A stretch of 64,000 nucleotides of DNA from Streptomyces stelliscabiei (GCF_014873495.1 NZ_JADBGF010000001.1:1984001-2048000); one strand, 5' to 3'; shown: positions 26,027 to 34,884, counted from the first letter of the stretch. Notes: a model not told the origin generated them from the sequence alone. Program-made: numbers and translations.

Positions 26027-27259
26027 CTACCCCCGTGCCAGCTCGTACGCGTACCCCGGTGAGAACGCCCCCGCCCTCCCCCGGCAGCCGTCGGACTCGC
26101 CCGGCAGTTTCACCCACAGGTAGGCGTCGACGCGGGACTCTCCGGTGGTGAGGGTCGGTGGCCGGCCGAGGCCGCGGTCGGCGGGGTCGCACCACTGGCC
26201 GTCGGCCGGGGGGCCGTTGCCGTTGCGGCTGGTGTCGATGACGGCGCCGAGGCCCGACGGGCCGCCGAGGGCGTCGAGGACCCGGCGGTCGTAGGCGATC
26301 TCGGCCTCCGTGCGGTTGAAGTTGGACACGTTGCTGAAGATGCCGTCGGAGCCGTCGGGCGAGGCGGCGCCCGCCCGGCGCAGGAGCGCGGCCTGTTCGG
26401 CCGGGGCGTTCCACCGCGAGTGCCCGGCGTCGTGGTAGACGCGGGCTCGGGGGTCGGCCGCCTTCAGGACGCGTCCGGCACGGGCCAGCGAGGCGAAGCG
26501 GTCGGCACGCGCGCCCGTGGACAGACAGTCGGACTGTGCGATCGCGTCCGGCTCCAGGAGCACGATGACGTCGCCCGAACCGAGCCCGGCGGCGAACGCG
26601 TCGATCCACGCGTCGTACGCGTCCAGGCTCGACGCCCCGCCCTGCGAGGCCCCTCCGCAGTCCCGGCCCGGGATCGCGTACGCCACGAGCACCGGGATCT
26701 GTCCCCGCGCGGCACCCGCGGAGGCGACCGCCGCGACCCGCGAGGTGGTGGTGGCCGGCGTGGGATCGGTGAACCAGACGGCGGCCGGGCGTGCGGCGAT
26801 GTCGTTCTCGATGGCGCTGCCGCGCGGATCGTCCGGGTGGGCCCGAACCCAGTCGAGGACCTGGGAGTCGGGGTGACGGTAGAGCGTCCCGGGGCCGGAG
26901 ACGGGCGGCGATCCGGTCCGGTCCGCCGACGGCCGCACAGCGGTCTTCCCGGACGGGGCGGGCGACTTCCTGGGGGACGGCGAGGCCGAGACCCGCGAGG
27001 GGGACGGCGGGCGGGGGGTCCGCCCGGCCGACGCGGTGGGCCCGGTCGTCCCCGCCGCCTCGAAGGGGAGTCCGGTCGCGCGGCTCGCCCGCGGCCGGGC
27101 CTCGTCGGCGCCCGGCTCACCGCCGAGCGCGGCCACCATCCCGGTCACGGTTGCCACGACGGCCATGGCCGCCGCCGCTGCCACCACGGCGCCGCGCCGC
27201 GCCGCCCGCCTGCGCTCGGCCCGGCGTGCGGCCAGACGCTGGGCGCGTGAGCCTGACAC
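26027..27259 (-). CDS. GH6 glycoside hydrolase, membrane-anchored or secreted
   Basis: This 410-residue GH6 family protein (endoglucanase or cellobiohydrolase type). The arginine-rich N terminus precedes a hydrophobic segment at about 24-45, which is a signal anchor or a signal peptide. A Pro/Ser/Thr-rich linker covers 50-120. The catalytic domain follows: AYAIPGRDCGG at about 193-203 and LLEPDAIA with the likely acid Asp238 match the two family signatures. No cellulose-binding module is present. Further on GAVIDTSRNGNGP and WVKLPGESDGC complete the fold. Activity on cellulose or another beta-1,4-glucan is expected but untested. It is convergent with the MFS gene. Confidence 0.9.
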   Translation of the reverse strand: MSGSRAQRLAARRAERRRAARRGAVVAAAAAMAVVATVTGMVAALGGEPGADEARPRASRATGLPFEAAGTTGPTASAGRTPRPPSPSRVSASPSPRKSPAPSGKTAVRPSADRTGSPPVSGPGTLYRHPDSQVLDWVRAHPDDPRGSAIENDIAARPAAVWFTDPTPATTTSRVAAVASAGAARGQIPVLVAYAIPGRDCGGASQGGASSLDAYDAWIDAFAAGLGSGDVIVLLEPDAIAQSDCLSTGARADRFASLARAGRVLKAADPRARVYHDAGHSRWNAPAEQAALLRRAGAASPDGSDGIFSNVSNFNRTEAEIAYDRRVLDALGGPSGLGAVIDTSRNGNGPPADGQWCDPADRGLGRPPTLTTGESRVDAYLWVKLPGESDGCRGRAGAFSPGYAYELARG

Positions 27260-27410
27260 GTGATGCTCCCCCTGCTCCCCGGACCGCGCGCGCTGCGTCG
27301 GCTTCCCGGCACCTCCGGCACATCGCCGGCCGCGCCCGCGTTACCCCGTTTCGGGGACGCGGCGGGCACGGCGGCGCCGGTGGCAGCCTAGGCCTGGGAC
27401 CCTGCCCCCT

Positions 27411-28133
27411 ATGGCGCAGTCGGAACAATTCACCTATTCCGTGGACCCGGTGGACTCGGTGGACTCGGTCGTCTCCCGTATGCGCGCCCTGGACGCGGTC
27501 CTCCCCGCGCAGGACGGGATCGCCGTCTTCAACCGCGTCTACCTCACCGTCACGGAGGCCATCGACCGGCGGCTGGACTCCGGTCACTTCCCGGACACCG
27601 AGGCCGCGATCACCTTGGACGTGCTCTTCGCCGAGCGGTATCTGCGGGTCGCCGAGGGCGAACGCGCGCCCGCGTGCTGGCGGCCGTTGCTGCAGTTCCG
27701 ACGTCATCCCGGCGTACGGCCGCTGCAGTTCGCCCTCTGCGGCATCAACGCGCACATCGGCCACGATCTCGCGCTGGCCGTCGTGGACACCTGTCGTACG
27801 CTCGGCTGCGAACCCGCCGATCTGGAGGACGAGTTCGAGCATGTGGGCGATGTCCTCGTGTCGCTGGAGGAGCGCGTCCGCGAGGAGCTGATGCCGGGCC
27901 CCGATCTCCTGCAGATCGCCGATCCGCTCACCCATCTGCTCGGCGCGTGGAGCCTGGAACGCGCCCGAGAGGCCACCTGGTCGGCCGCCCGCGCGCTGTG
28001 GGCACTGCGCGGACTCCCCGATCTCGCCGAGGAGTCCGCCCTGCGCCTGGACGCCGCGGTGGGCCTGACGGGCCGCATGCTGCTGACCCCCCTGCCGGAC
28101 TGCCCCCACCCAGGGGCCCTCGACAGGCCCTAG
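27411..28133 (+). CDS. DUF5995 family protein
   Basis: This 240-residue soluble, mostly helical protein has the DUF5995 landmarks FALCGINAHIGHDLALAV and PLLQFRRHPGVRPLQ, with conserved histidines that suggest a metal site. Function unknown. An N-terminal VDPVDSVDSVV stretch is a small internal repeat. No clear ribosome-binding site precedes the ATG at 27411. Its TAG stop shares the bases CTAG (28130-28133) with the stop of the convergent DavB-like gene, so the two genes touch end to end without a terminator between. Confidence 0.8.
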   Translation: MAQSEQFTYSVDPVDSVDSVVSRMRALDAVLPAQDGIAVFNRVYLTVTEAIDRRLDSGHFPDTEAAITLDVLFAERYLRVAEGERAPACWRPLLQFRRHPGVRPLQFALCGINAHIGHDLALAVVDTCRTLGCEPADLEDEFEHVGDVLVSLEERVREELMPGPDLLQIADPLTHLLGAWSLERAREATWSAARALWALRGLPDLAEESALRLDAAVGLTGRMLLTPLPDCPHPGALDRP

Positions 28134-29827
28134 TCCTCCGGCAGTTCGACGGGCGCGATCTCGTCGTAGACGTCCCCGGGCCCGGGGTTGGTCGCGTCGG
28201 TGGCGCCGCCGAAGTGGTTCATGACGCCCCAGACCGCGTTGAGCGCGGTCTGGATCGCGCCCTCGGCCCAGCCGGCCGTCCAGGAGATGTCGTCGCCGGC
28301 GAGGAAGATGCCCCGCTTGTCCTCGGGCAGCCGGTCCTGCATGAAGTGCGTGAACAGGCGCCGCTGGTAGCGGTAGTGGCCGGGCAGGTTCGCCTTGAAC
28401 GCGCCCATGAAGTAGGGCTCGTTCTCCCAGGAGACCGTCACCGGGCTGCCGATGACGTGGCTGCGGATGTCGACGTTCGGGTAGATCTCGCCGAGCGACT
28501 TCAGCATGACCTCCATCCGCTCGTTCGCGGACAGCGGCAGCCACTTGAGGCTGTCGTCGCACCAGGTGTAGGAGAGGCAGATGACGGCCGGCTTGTCGGG
28601 ACCGTCGTCGAGGAGATAGGTCCCGCGCGTCATACGGTCGGTGAGGGTCATCGACATGACGTCCCGGCCGGTGCGCTCGTCCTTGTCCAGCCAGAACGGA
28701 CGGTCCACGGGGACGAACAGCTTCGAGGACTCCATGTAGTGGGTCCGCTCGATCGCCGTCCAGTGGTCGATCGGGAAGAGCGAGTCGTCGCAGGCGATCT
28801 TCGACAGCAGCATCCAGGACTGGGCGGTGAAGATCGCCGCCTGGTAGGTGCGGATGTCGCCGTCGGCGTCCGTGACGGTGATCCGGTTGCCTGCGGTCCG
28901 GTGCAGCCGGGTCACGGCGGGCCGCGGCTCGCCGTCGACGTGCAGGGACTTCAGGGACGTCCCGTACGGCCAGTGCACGATCTTCTCGGGCTCGCGCTCC
29001 CAGAGCCGCAGCGGGAGCTGCTGGCTGCCGCCGACGATGCCGCGGTGGTGGTCGTCGGCCTCGGTGTAGACGACCCGCAGGATCTCCAGGATCGAGTTCG
29101 GGAAGTCGGTGTCCCAGCCGCCCGTGCCGAAGCCGACCTGGCCGAAGATCTCGCGGTGCCGGAAGGACTTGAAGGCCTCGGAGTCGCAGAGGAAACCGTA
29201 GAAGGTCTGGTTGTCGAGCCGCTCGACGAGTTCGGCCCAGATCTCCCGGATGCGCGGTACGTCGCGCTCGCGCAGCGCCCGGTTCATGTCGGAGAAGTCG
29301 GCGCCCTCTTCGAGGCAGGCGTTCCAGGCGGCCGCGACGTCCCGGTAGACCTGCGGCAGGTCGTCGATCGTCTCGGCGTAGTGGGACTCGCCCTTGAGGT
29401 CGACCACGGTCGAGGGCGTGGCCTCGGCGAGGGGGTTGGGGAAGGGGCGGGTCTCCAGACCGGCGAGATCGATGTAGTGCTGGAGCGCGGTGGACGAGGG
29501 CGGGAAGCGCATCGCCCCCATCTCGGCGGTGAGCGAGGGGTCGCACCCGTCGAAGCCGACCGTCCGCAGGCGCCCGCCGATCCGGTCGGCCTCGTACACG
29601 ACCGGCTTGAGCCCCATCTTCATCAGCTCGTACGCCGCCACGATGCCGGACAGACCGCCGCCGATCACCGCGACCTCGGTGCCGTGCTCGGTGGCCGGGA
29701 TCTGCCCCAGGCCGGCCGGGTGGGCCAGGAAATCGTCGTACGCGTACGGGAAGTCCGGGCCGAACATGGTGATCGGCGGCTGGTGCTCGTCTGCGTGCTC
29801 GATGGCGTTGGGCACGGTGGACGTCAT
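28130..29827 (-). CDS. davB: Flavin monooxygenase/amine oxidase, L-lysine 2-monooxygenase-like (DavB)
   Basis: This 565-residue flavin amine oxidase has FAD-binding VAVIGGGLSGIVAAYELM and YEADRIGGRLRTV, then GAMRFPPSS, GFGTGGWDTDFPNS, and C-terminal GDDISWTAGWAEGAIQTALN. Length and these blocks match, as far as I recall, Pseudomonas DavB, which turns L-lysine into 5-aminovaleramide, far better than plant or animal monoamine oxidases. Tryptophan or phenylalanine 2-monooxygenases are alternatives. A DavA-type amidase gene lies 57 bases upstream on the same strand, giving the complete amide pathway. The product is cytoplasmic; no signal is seen. Confidence 0.85.
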   Translation of the reverse strand: MTSTVPNAIEHADEHQPPITMFGPDFPYAYDDFLAHPAGLGQIPATEHGTEVAVIGGGLSGIVAAYELMKMGLKPVVYEADRIGGRLRTVGFDGCDPSLTAEMGAMRFPPSSTALQHYIDLAGLETRPFPNPLAEATPSTVVDLKGESHYAETIDDLPQVYRDVAAAWNACLEEGADFSDMNRALRERDVPRIREIWAELVERLDNQTFYGFLCDSEAFKSFRHREIFGQVGFGTGGWDTDFPNSILEILRVVYTEADDHHRGIVGGSQQLPLRLWEREPEKIVHWPYGTSLKSLHVDGEPRPAVTRLHRTAGNRITVTDADGDIRTYQAAIFTAQSWMLLSKIACDDSLFPIDHWTAIERTHYMESSKLFVPVDRPFWLDKDERTGRDVMSMTLTDRMTRGTYLLDDGPDKPAVICLSYTWCDDSLKWLPLSANERMEVMLKSLGEIYPNVDIRSHVIGSPVTVSWENEPYFMGAFKANLPGHYRYQRRLFTHFMQDRLPEDKRGIFLAGDDISWTAGWAEGAIQTALNAVWGVMNHFGGATDATNPGPGDVYDEIAPVELPED

Positions 29828-29884
29828 GGGGTACGGACTCCTAGCGGAAAAGGGGGTACGGGGGTCACCGGGGTGGGGCGGGTC

Positions 29885-30673
29885 TCAGACGAGGGAGCCG
29901 TAGAGGCCGGGGCGCCGGTCCTGGAGGTAGGGGTTCGCCGTGCGCGAGGCCGCGAGGAAGGCGGGGTCGGCGTCGGCGAGGACGAGGTCCTCCTCGCGGC
30001 CGGCGCGGGTGCGCGCGACCCCGTCGGGCCCGGCGAGCGTGGACAGCCCGACGAACTCGAACTCCCCTTCCCGGCCGACCCGGTTGACGTAGGCGACGTA
30101 CATCTGGTTCTCGAAGGCACGCACCGGGATCATCGACTCGGCGACGAACTGGAACGGATGCATCTGGGCCGTCGGCACCACCAACAGATCGGTGCCGGCG
30201 AGGGCGTGGGCGCGGACGTTCTCGGGGAACTCCACGTCGTAGCAGATCAGGAGCCCGACGCGGAGTCCGTTCAGCTCGGCCTGGACGACGGACCGCTCGC
30301 CCGGCGTGAAGTGGTCGCGCTCGAAGCAGCCGAAGAGATGGGTCTTGCGGTAGTTGGCGAGCCGGACACCGTCGGCACGCACGAGCTGCGCCGAGTTGAA
30401 GACCGCGTCCCCGGCCCGCTCCGGATACCCGTACGTGATCGCGACCCCGTGCCGCCCCGCGATCTGGGCGACCGCGTCGGCCGACTCCCCGTCGGCCGGC
30501 TCGGCGAGCCGCGCGATGTCGTCGCCGATCGCGTACCCGGTGAGGAACATCTCCGGCGCCACCACCAGCCCCGCCCCGGCGGCCGCCGCCCGCCCCGCGG
30601 CCTCGTCGAGCACCTTCAGGTTCCCGACGACCGAGCCGGGCCGACCGGAGCTCTGGAGCAGGGCGGTACGCAT
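29885..30673 (-). CDS. davA: Nitrilase-superfamily amidase, 5-aminovaleramidase-like (DavA)
   Basis: This 262-residue carbon-nitrogen hydrolase has the complete Glu-Lys-Cys triad: Glu41 in VVAPEMFLTGY, Lys110 in NYRKTHLFG, Cys144 in LLICYDVEFPE. It matches the DavA pattern I remember (PEMFLTGY, YGYPER, FPEN), which hydrolyses 5-aminovaleramide to 5-aminovalerate. It is first in a two-gene operon with the DavB-like oxidase. The ATG at 30673 follows GAGGAA. Three phased TTGCG boxes upstream probably bind an Lrp/AsnC regulator. Confidence 0.85.
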   Translation of the reverse strand: MRTALLQSSGRPGSVVGNLKVLDEAAGRAAAAGAGLVVAPEMFLTGYAIGDDIARLAEPADGESADAVAQIAGRHGVAITYGYPERAGDAVFNSAQLVRADGVRLANYRKTHLFGCFERDHFTPGERSVVQAELNGLRVGLLICYDVEFPENVRAHALAGTDLLVVPTAQMHPFQFVAESMIPVRAFENQMYVAYVNRVGREGEFEFVGLSTLAGPDGVARTRAGREEDLVLADADPAFLAASRTANPYLQDRRPGLYGSLV

Positions 30674-30755
30674 GCGTGTTCCTCACCGGGACAAGGGGGA
30701 TCGGGGGTCACCTAGACGGTACGGTCGGCGCGCCGAACCGGACAAGCGGCGGCCA

Positions 30756-30814
30756 TTGCGCACCGGCGGGGCATTCGTTGCGTGTGACGCGGCGGGGACG
30801 GCGATTCGTTGCGT
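30756..30814. promoter_or_regulatory. Phased TTGCG boxes upstream of davA
   Basis: TTGCGC at 30756-30761, TTGCGT at 30778-30783 and TTGCGT at 30809-30814 are spaced 22 and 31 bases, close to two and three helical turns. The last two sit in the longer repeat ATTCGTTGCGT. The same three boxes with 21- and 30-base spacing precede the amino-acid permease gene at 40893-40949. The rest of the 30674-30927 gap is GC-rich and carries a GCCTCGGGCTGTCG direct repeat near 30880-30920. Confidence 0.55.
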
Positions 30815-30927
30815 CGCAGGGAGGGGCCGCCCCCGTGCCTGCACGCACCCGGGGCCGCGCCCACACCCCGCCCCTGCACCCGCCTCGGGCTGTCGCACCC
30901 GCCGCGCCTCGGGCTGTCGGCCCCGCT

Positions 30928-32130
30928 CTACGCCCCCCTCCGCACCACCAGCACGGCCGCCGTCACCAGATACGGCACCGCGAACACGGCGAACGCGACC
31001 CCGTGCGCGGCGGACGCCCCGATCACGGCGTACGCGGCGAACACGGCCACCGTCGCCGCCTCCGTCCCCATGCTCGCCACGGACGTCAGCGTGGCCCGCC
31101 GAGCCCCCTCGATCCGGTCCTGCAGGCGCGCGTCGGCGAGCACGTCGGCCAGCTGGAAGCCACCGAAGGCGACGGCCACCAGCCCGATACCGACCGGCGT
31201 CCCCATCAGCGCCCCCACGGCCAGCGCGGTCGCCGAGCCCGCCAGCACCACCCCGAGCCCGGCCCTGCCCAAGCGCTCAGCCGCCCCGGTCAGCAGGCTG
31301 CCGATCGCCGGCCCCACCCAGACCACCAGCAGCAGATAGGGCACCGTCCCCTCGGCCACGCCCGTGTCCCGGACCAGCAACGGCGTGTACTCGTCGAGGG
31401 CGCCCCAGACCGCGCCGACGGCCGGGACGAGCAGCATCGCTCCCCGTACCGAACGGTCCCGGCGCACCTCGGCCAGCCCGGACCGCAGGGTGGTGAGGGT
31501 GGAGGCCGCCGTGTCCGTGCCCGGTGCCGCGGCCTTCCGGTGCTCGGGGAGCCGGACGGCCACCAGCGAGGTCAGCACACAGGCCAGGACGCTCGCCGCG
31601 CCCACGGCCGGATAGCCGCCCAGGTCGAGGACCGGTCCCGCCAGCCCCATCGCCGCCATCACGCCGACCATGCCCACCGCCCGGGCCCGGCCGATGACGC
31701 GTGCGTACCGGTCGGCCGCGCCGAGCCGGTCCAGTTCGTCGTAGACCAGCGCCTCCAGCGCGCCGGAGCCGAGGGCGCCGCGCACGCCCCACAGGACGAA
31801 GCCCGCGGCGAAGGCCCCGTACGACGGGACGGCCACCCACAGGGCGAAGCCGGCCGCGGTGAGCAGCGGGCCCAGCCAGAGCAGCAGCCGCCGGGAGACG
31901 GTGTCGGCCCAGGCGCCGGAGGGGACCTCCAGCAGGATCCCGGTGAGCGACCACAGGGCGAACAGGGAGGAGATCTGCCAGATCGACAGTCCGGCGTCGC
32001 TGAACAGCAGCGCGTACACCGGGTAGAGCAGCACGAAGTCGTCGAGGAACGCGTAGCCGTACAGCGTGGCCGTCAGCCGCCGGACACCGCTGGTCCGGGC
32101 ATCGGGCGCACGCGTGGGTGAGAGAGTCAT
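30928..32130 (-). CDS. MFS transporter
   Basis: This 400-residue major facilitator has about twelve helices and the loop motif EVPSGAWADTVSRRLLL after helix 2, preceded by YGYAFLDDFVLLYPVYALLF. It belongs to a drug- or metabolite-efflux-like branch; the substrate is unknown. ATG at 32130 with GGGAAGG as ribosome-binding site. Half of that site lies in a predicted stem, and a tiny leaderless open frame (MTWRH) precedes the stem, so translational attenuation is possible. It is in the same direction as, and downstream of, the HAD-EEP fusion gene, but with its own likely promoter. Confidence 0.88.
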   Translation of the reverse strand: MTLSPTRAPDARTSGVRRLTATLYGYAFLDDFVLLYPVYALLFSDAGLSIWQISSLFALWSLTGILLEVPSGAWADTVSRRLLLWLGPLLTAAGFALWVAVPSYGAFAAGFVLWGVRGALGSGALEALVYDELDRLGAADRYARVIGRARAVGMVGVMAAMGLAGPVLDLGGYPAVGAASVLACVLTSLVAVRLPEHRKAAAPGTDTAASTLTTLRSGLAEVRRDRSVRGAMLLVPAVGAVWGALDEYTPLLVRDTGVAEGTVPYLLLVVWVGPAIGSLLTGAAERLGRAGLGVVLAGSATALAVGALMGTPVGIGLVAVAFGGFQLADVLADARLQDRIEGARRATLTSVASMGTEAATVAVFAAYAVIGASAAHGVAFAVFAVPYLVTAAVLVVRRGA

Positions 32131-32137
32131 GAGGCCT

Positions 32138-32241
32138 TCCCGAGGGGGCGAATCGGACGTCGTCGCTGCGGCGTCCGGGGCGGCCCTCGGGAGGAGGCAC
32201 GGCTGGTGGATCAATGTCGCCAGGTCATGGCACCGATGCTA
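32138..32241 (-). promoter_or_regulatory. Promoter, leader ORF and RBS-masking hairpin of the MFS gene
   Basis: On the minus strand TAGCAT (32241-32236) is a -10 element whose expected start is at the A of an ATG at 32228. That ATG opens a six-codon frame, MTWRH-stop, ending at 32211. TCCCGAGGG (from 32192) then pairs perfectly with CCCTCGGGA (to 32138), with an inner GGACG/CGTCC stem. The second arm includes half of the MFS ribosome-binding site (32141-32135). Function is inferred. Confidence 0.45.
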
Positions 32242-32279
32242 GTCCGGCGGGCCCGTCCGGCCCACCGGATATCAGGAGG

Positions 32280-33749
32280 TCACGTCCTAGGGGGCGCGAC
32301 CGGCGCGAAGGTGGTGATCACCGCCGCGTGGTCCGACGGCCAGTCGTTGTCCTCGACGTCCGGCCAGTGGCGGGGCGTGCCGCAGACGTGGGTCCGGGAG
32401 TCGAGGACCGCGAGGCCCCGGTGCAGGACGAAGTCGATGCGGTCCTGGGGCTCCGGCCGGCCGCTGCCGTCCTCGTGTACGAGGTGGATCGGCGACCAGG
32501 TGTGGCCCGGCTCCCGTACGGGGTCGGGGTGGGCCTCCCGGTAGGAGTCGCGCAGACCGGCCGTCTCGGCGGCGAGGGTGACCGGCCAGTCGACGTCCGG
32601 CCGGTCGAGGTGGGACGGGCTGTTGAAGTCGCCCACGAGGACGACCGGCACACTGCCGTCGATCCGGCGCAGGCAGTCCCGCAGCTGGGCGAGCCGCACC
32701 TCCTCGTGCGCGATCAGCTCGGCGGCCTCCAGCCCGTCGAAGGCGGCCTCGTAGGGCCCGTAGGGCGTGTAGTCCAGGTGGACCGTCCAGATGTCCACCT
32801 CGGAGCCGGAGTCGGTTCTGATACGGACGCCCGCCGCCCCGTAGAAGCCGACGTCGGGGTCGCCGAAGCGGGCCGTGATCGGGTGGCGGCTGATGATGCC
32901 GAGGTTGTCGCCGGCCCGGTGGTGGTGCCAGCCGAGGGCCTCGGCGAGTTCCTGGGCGGCGGTGCCGCGGGTCTCCTGGAGGCCGACCACGTCGGCGCCG
33001 GTCTCGGTGATGACCTTGAGCTGTTTGGCGCGGTGGTCGCGGACCCTGGTGCCGCCGTGCCAGAGGTTCCAGGTCATCACCCGCAGGGTCGGTCCGTCGG
33101 GGGCGACCAGCCGGCGCAGGCTCGCCGGGGTCTCGGACTCCAGGGACTCCCGTACGGTCCGCCCCGGGGCCTCGTCGATCGGGGCGAGCGAGGGCACGGC
33201 GAGGACCACGCAGCCCGCCGCCTCGGCCGAGGTGACTCCGGTGCCGGTGTCCTCGACGGCCACGCACGCGGCGGGCTCGACGCCGAGGGCCTGGCAGGCG
33301 GCGAGATAGGGGTCGGGGGCCGGCTTGGTGTGCTCGGTGTCGTCGGCGGTGACCGAGACGGCGAACAGGTCGCGGCCGAGGGCGTCGAGGACGGTGTCGG
33401 CGACCGCGCGCGACGAGGCCGTGACCAGGGCGGTGGGGACGCCCTCGCGGGCCAGGGCCCGCAGCAGTTCCAGCGCGCCCGGGCGGGGCACGATGCCGGT
33501 GCGGACCCGGGCGGCGAACTCCCGGTGCAGGTCGGCGGCGAGTCCGTCCGACGGTGCGCCGGTGATGCCCGCGAGCCAGGCGGCGGTGTGCTCGACCGGG
33601 CGGCCGAGGACGTCCGGCTGGTCGGCCTCGGTCAGCGCGCGACCGAGGCCGGCGGCCACCACCTCCACCGCGTCCCACCAGAGCCGCTCGGTGTCGACGA
33701 GCGTGCCGTCCATGTCGAACAGGGCGGCCTGGAGCGGCAGTCGGGACAA
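32280..33749 (-). CDS. HAD phosphatase - endonuclease/exonuclease/phosphatase fusion
   Basis: One 489-residue frame joins two hydrolases. Residues 5-215 are a HAD phosphatase of the phosphoglucomutase-like subfamily: nucleophile Asp12 in FDMDGTLVD, ALVTASS, Lys142 in HTKPAPDP, VEDTGTGVTSAEAAG. Residues 220-485 are an endonuclease/exonuclease/phosphatase domain with all key residues: Asn228 in TWNLWHGG, Glu259 in LQE, His324 in VHLDYTP, GDFN near 373-376, RIDF, and PSDH near 472-475. It ends an ABC-importer operon, so it may break down an imported phosphodiester and then its phosphate ester. I start at the TTG at 33749; a low-complexity extension to 33824 is open. Confidence 0.85.
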   Translation of the reverse strand: MSRLPLQAALFDMDGTLVDTERLWWDAVEVVAAGLGRALTEADQPDVLGRPVEHTAAWLAGITGAPSDGLAADLHREFAARVRTGIVPRPGALELLRALAREGVPTALVTASSRAVADTVLDALGRDLFAVSVTADDTEHTKPAPDPYLAACQALGVEPAACVAVEDTGTGVTSAEAAGCVVLAVPSLAPIDEAPGRTVRESLESETPASLRRLVAPDGPTLRVMTWNLWHGGTRVRDHRAKQLKVITETGADVVGLQETRGTAAQELAEALGWHHHRAGDNLGIISRHPITARFGDPDVGFYGAAGVRIRTDSGSEVDIWTVHLDYTPYGPYEAAFDGLEAAELIAHEEVRLAQLRDCLRRIDGSVPVVLVGDFNSPSHLDRPDVDWPVTLAAETAGLRDSYREAHPDPVREPGHTWSPIHLVHEDGSGRPEPQDRIDFVLHRGLAVLDSRTHVCGTPRHWPDVEDNDWPSDHAAVITTFAPVAPPRT

Positions 33750-33810
33750 GGGTTTCTCTTTCCGTGGGGATGGCGGACGGTGCCCGGCCGTGGGGGCCGG
33801 GCGGGGGTGG

Positions 33811-34884
33811 TCAGCGGGGGGCACGGGCGGCGACCAGCACCGGCCGTTCGGGGAGGCTCACGGTGACGGCCGCGCCGGCGCCGAGGGTGGCCGCCTCGTG
33901 CGTGGGCAGGTCGGCCCTGACCTCGGTGCCGTCGGCGAGCTTCACGGTCAGGCGGGTGGCGGCGCCGAGGAACGCGGTGGCGACCACCCGGGCGTCACCG
34001 GTGTCGTCCGCACGCACCCCGACCGCCTCCGGCCGCAGGAGCACGTCCACCTCCGTGGCGGCCGGCGCCGCCCCGTCCACGGGCAGCCGCCGGCCCAGCA
34101 CCTCGACCGTGGTACCGGCCAGCCGCCCCGGGATGCGGCTCATCGTGCCGACGAACTCGGCGACGAAGGCGGTGGCGGGGCGGCCGTACAACTCGACGGG
34201 AGCGGCGCACTGTTCGAGGCGTCCGGCGTGCATCACGGCGACCCGGTCGGCCATGGACAGCGCCTCCTCCTGGTCGTGCGTCACGAACAGGGTGGTGATG
34301 CCCAGCTCCTGCTGGAGCCGGCGGATCTCCTCCCGGAGCGTGAGCCGCACCTTGGCGTCGAGGGCGGAGAGCGGCTCGTCGAGCAGCAGCACCCGGGGCC
34401 GCAGGGCGAGCGCGCGGGCGAGGGCGACGCGCTGCTGCTGGCCGCCGGAGAGCTGGTGGGGGTACTGGGCGCCCTTGTCGGCGAGGCCCACGAGGTCGAG
34501 CAACTCGGCGGCCCGGGAGCGCCGTTCGGCCGTGCGCACCTTGCGCATGCGCAGTCCGAAGGCCACGTTGTCGAGGGCGCTGAGGTGCGGGAAGAGGCTG
34601 TACGACTGGAAGACCATGCCGGCGTCGCGCCGGTGGGCCGGGACGCGGGTGACGTCCTCGCCGTCGACCAGTACCTCGCCGGAGTCGGGGTGCTCGAAGC
34701 CGGCGAGCATCCGCAGTGCGGTGGTCTTGCCGCAGCCGGACGGGCCGAGCAGCGCGAGCAGTTCACCGGGCCGGACGGCCAGGTCGAGTCCGTCGAGGGC
34801 GACGGTGGCACCGAACTCCCGGCGCAGGCCCCGGAATTCGACGGTGGCGGCGGTGTCGGTCGCTGTTGTCTCAAGCACGGTCAT
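33811..34884 (-). CDS. ABC transporter ATP-binding protein
   Basis: This 357-residue importer ATPase has Walker A GPSGCGKT near residue 48, Q-loop FQSYSLFPHL, signature LSGGQQQRVALARAL, Walker B LLLDEPLSALD, and H-loop FVTHDQEEALS. A C-terminal TOBE domain (about 240-350) marks it as a CUT1/polyamine/iron/2-aminoethylphosphonate-type ATPase. It starts 3 bases after the second permease gene ends. The substrate is set by the binding protein, not by this subunit. Confidence 0.95.
   Translation of the reverse strand: MTVLETTATDTAATVEFRGLRREFGATVALDGLDLAVRPGELLALLGPSGCGKTTALRMLAGFEHPDSGEVLVDGEDVTRVPAHRRDAGMVFQSYSLFPHLSALDNVAFGLRMRKVRTAERRSRAAELLDLVGLADKGAQYPHQLSGGQQQRVALARALALRPRVLLLDEPLSALDAKVRLTLREEIRRLQQELGITTLFVTHDQEEALSMADRVAVMHAGRLEQCAAPVELYGRPATAFVAEFVGTMSRIPGRLAGTTVEVLGRRLPVDGAAPAATEVDVLLRPEAVGVRADDTGDARVVATAFLGAATRLTVKLADGTEVRADLPTHEAATLGAGAAVTVSLPERPVLVAARAPR

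Noticed and set aside
27674..30715. Plus-strand open frame of 1013 codons opposite davB and davA
   Set aside because: Low-complexity Val/Gly/Asp/Arg shadow of two recognisable enzymes on the other strand.
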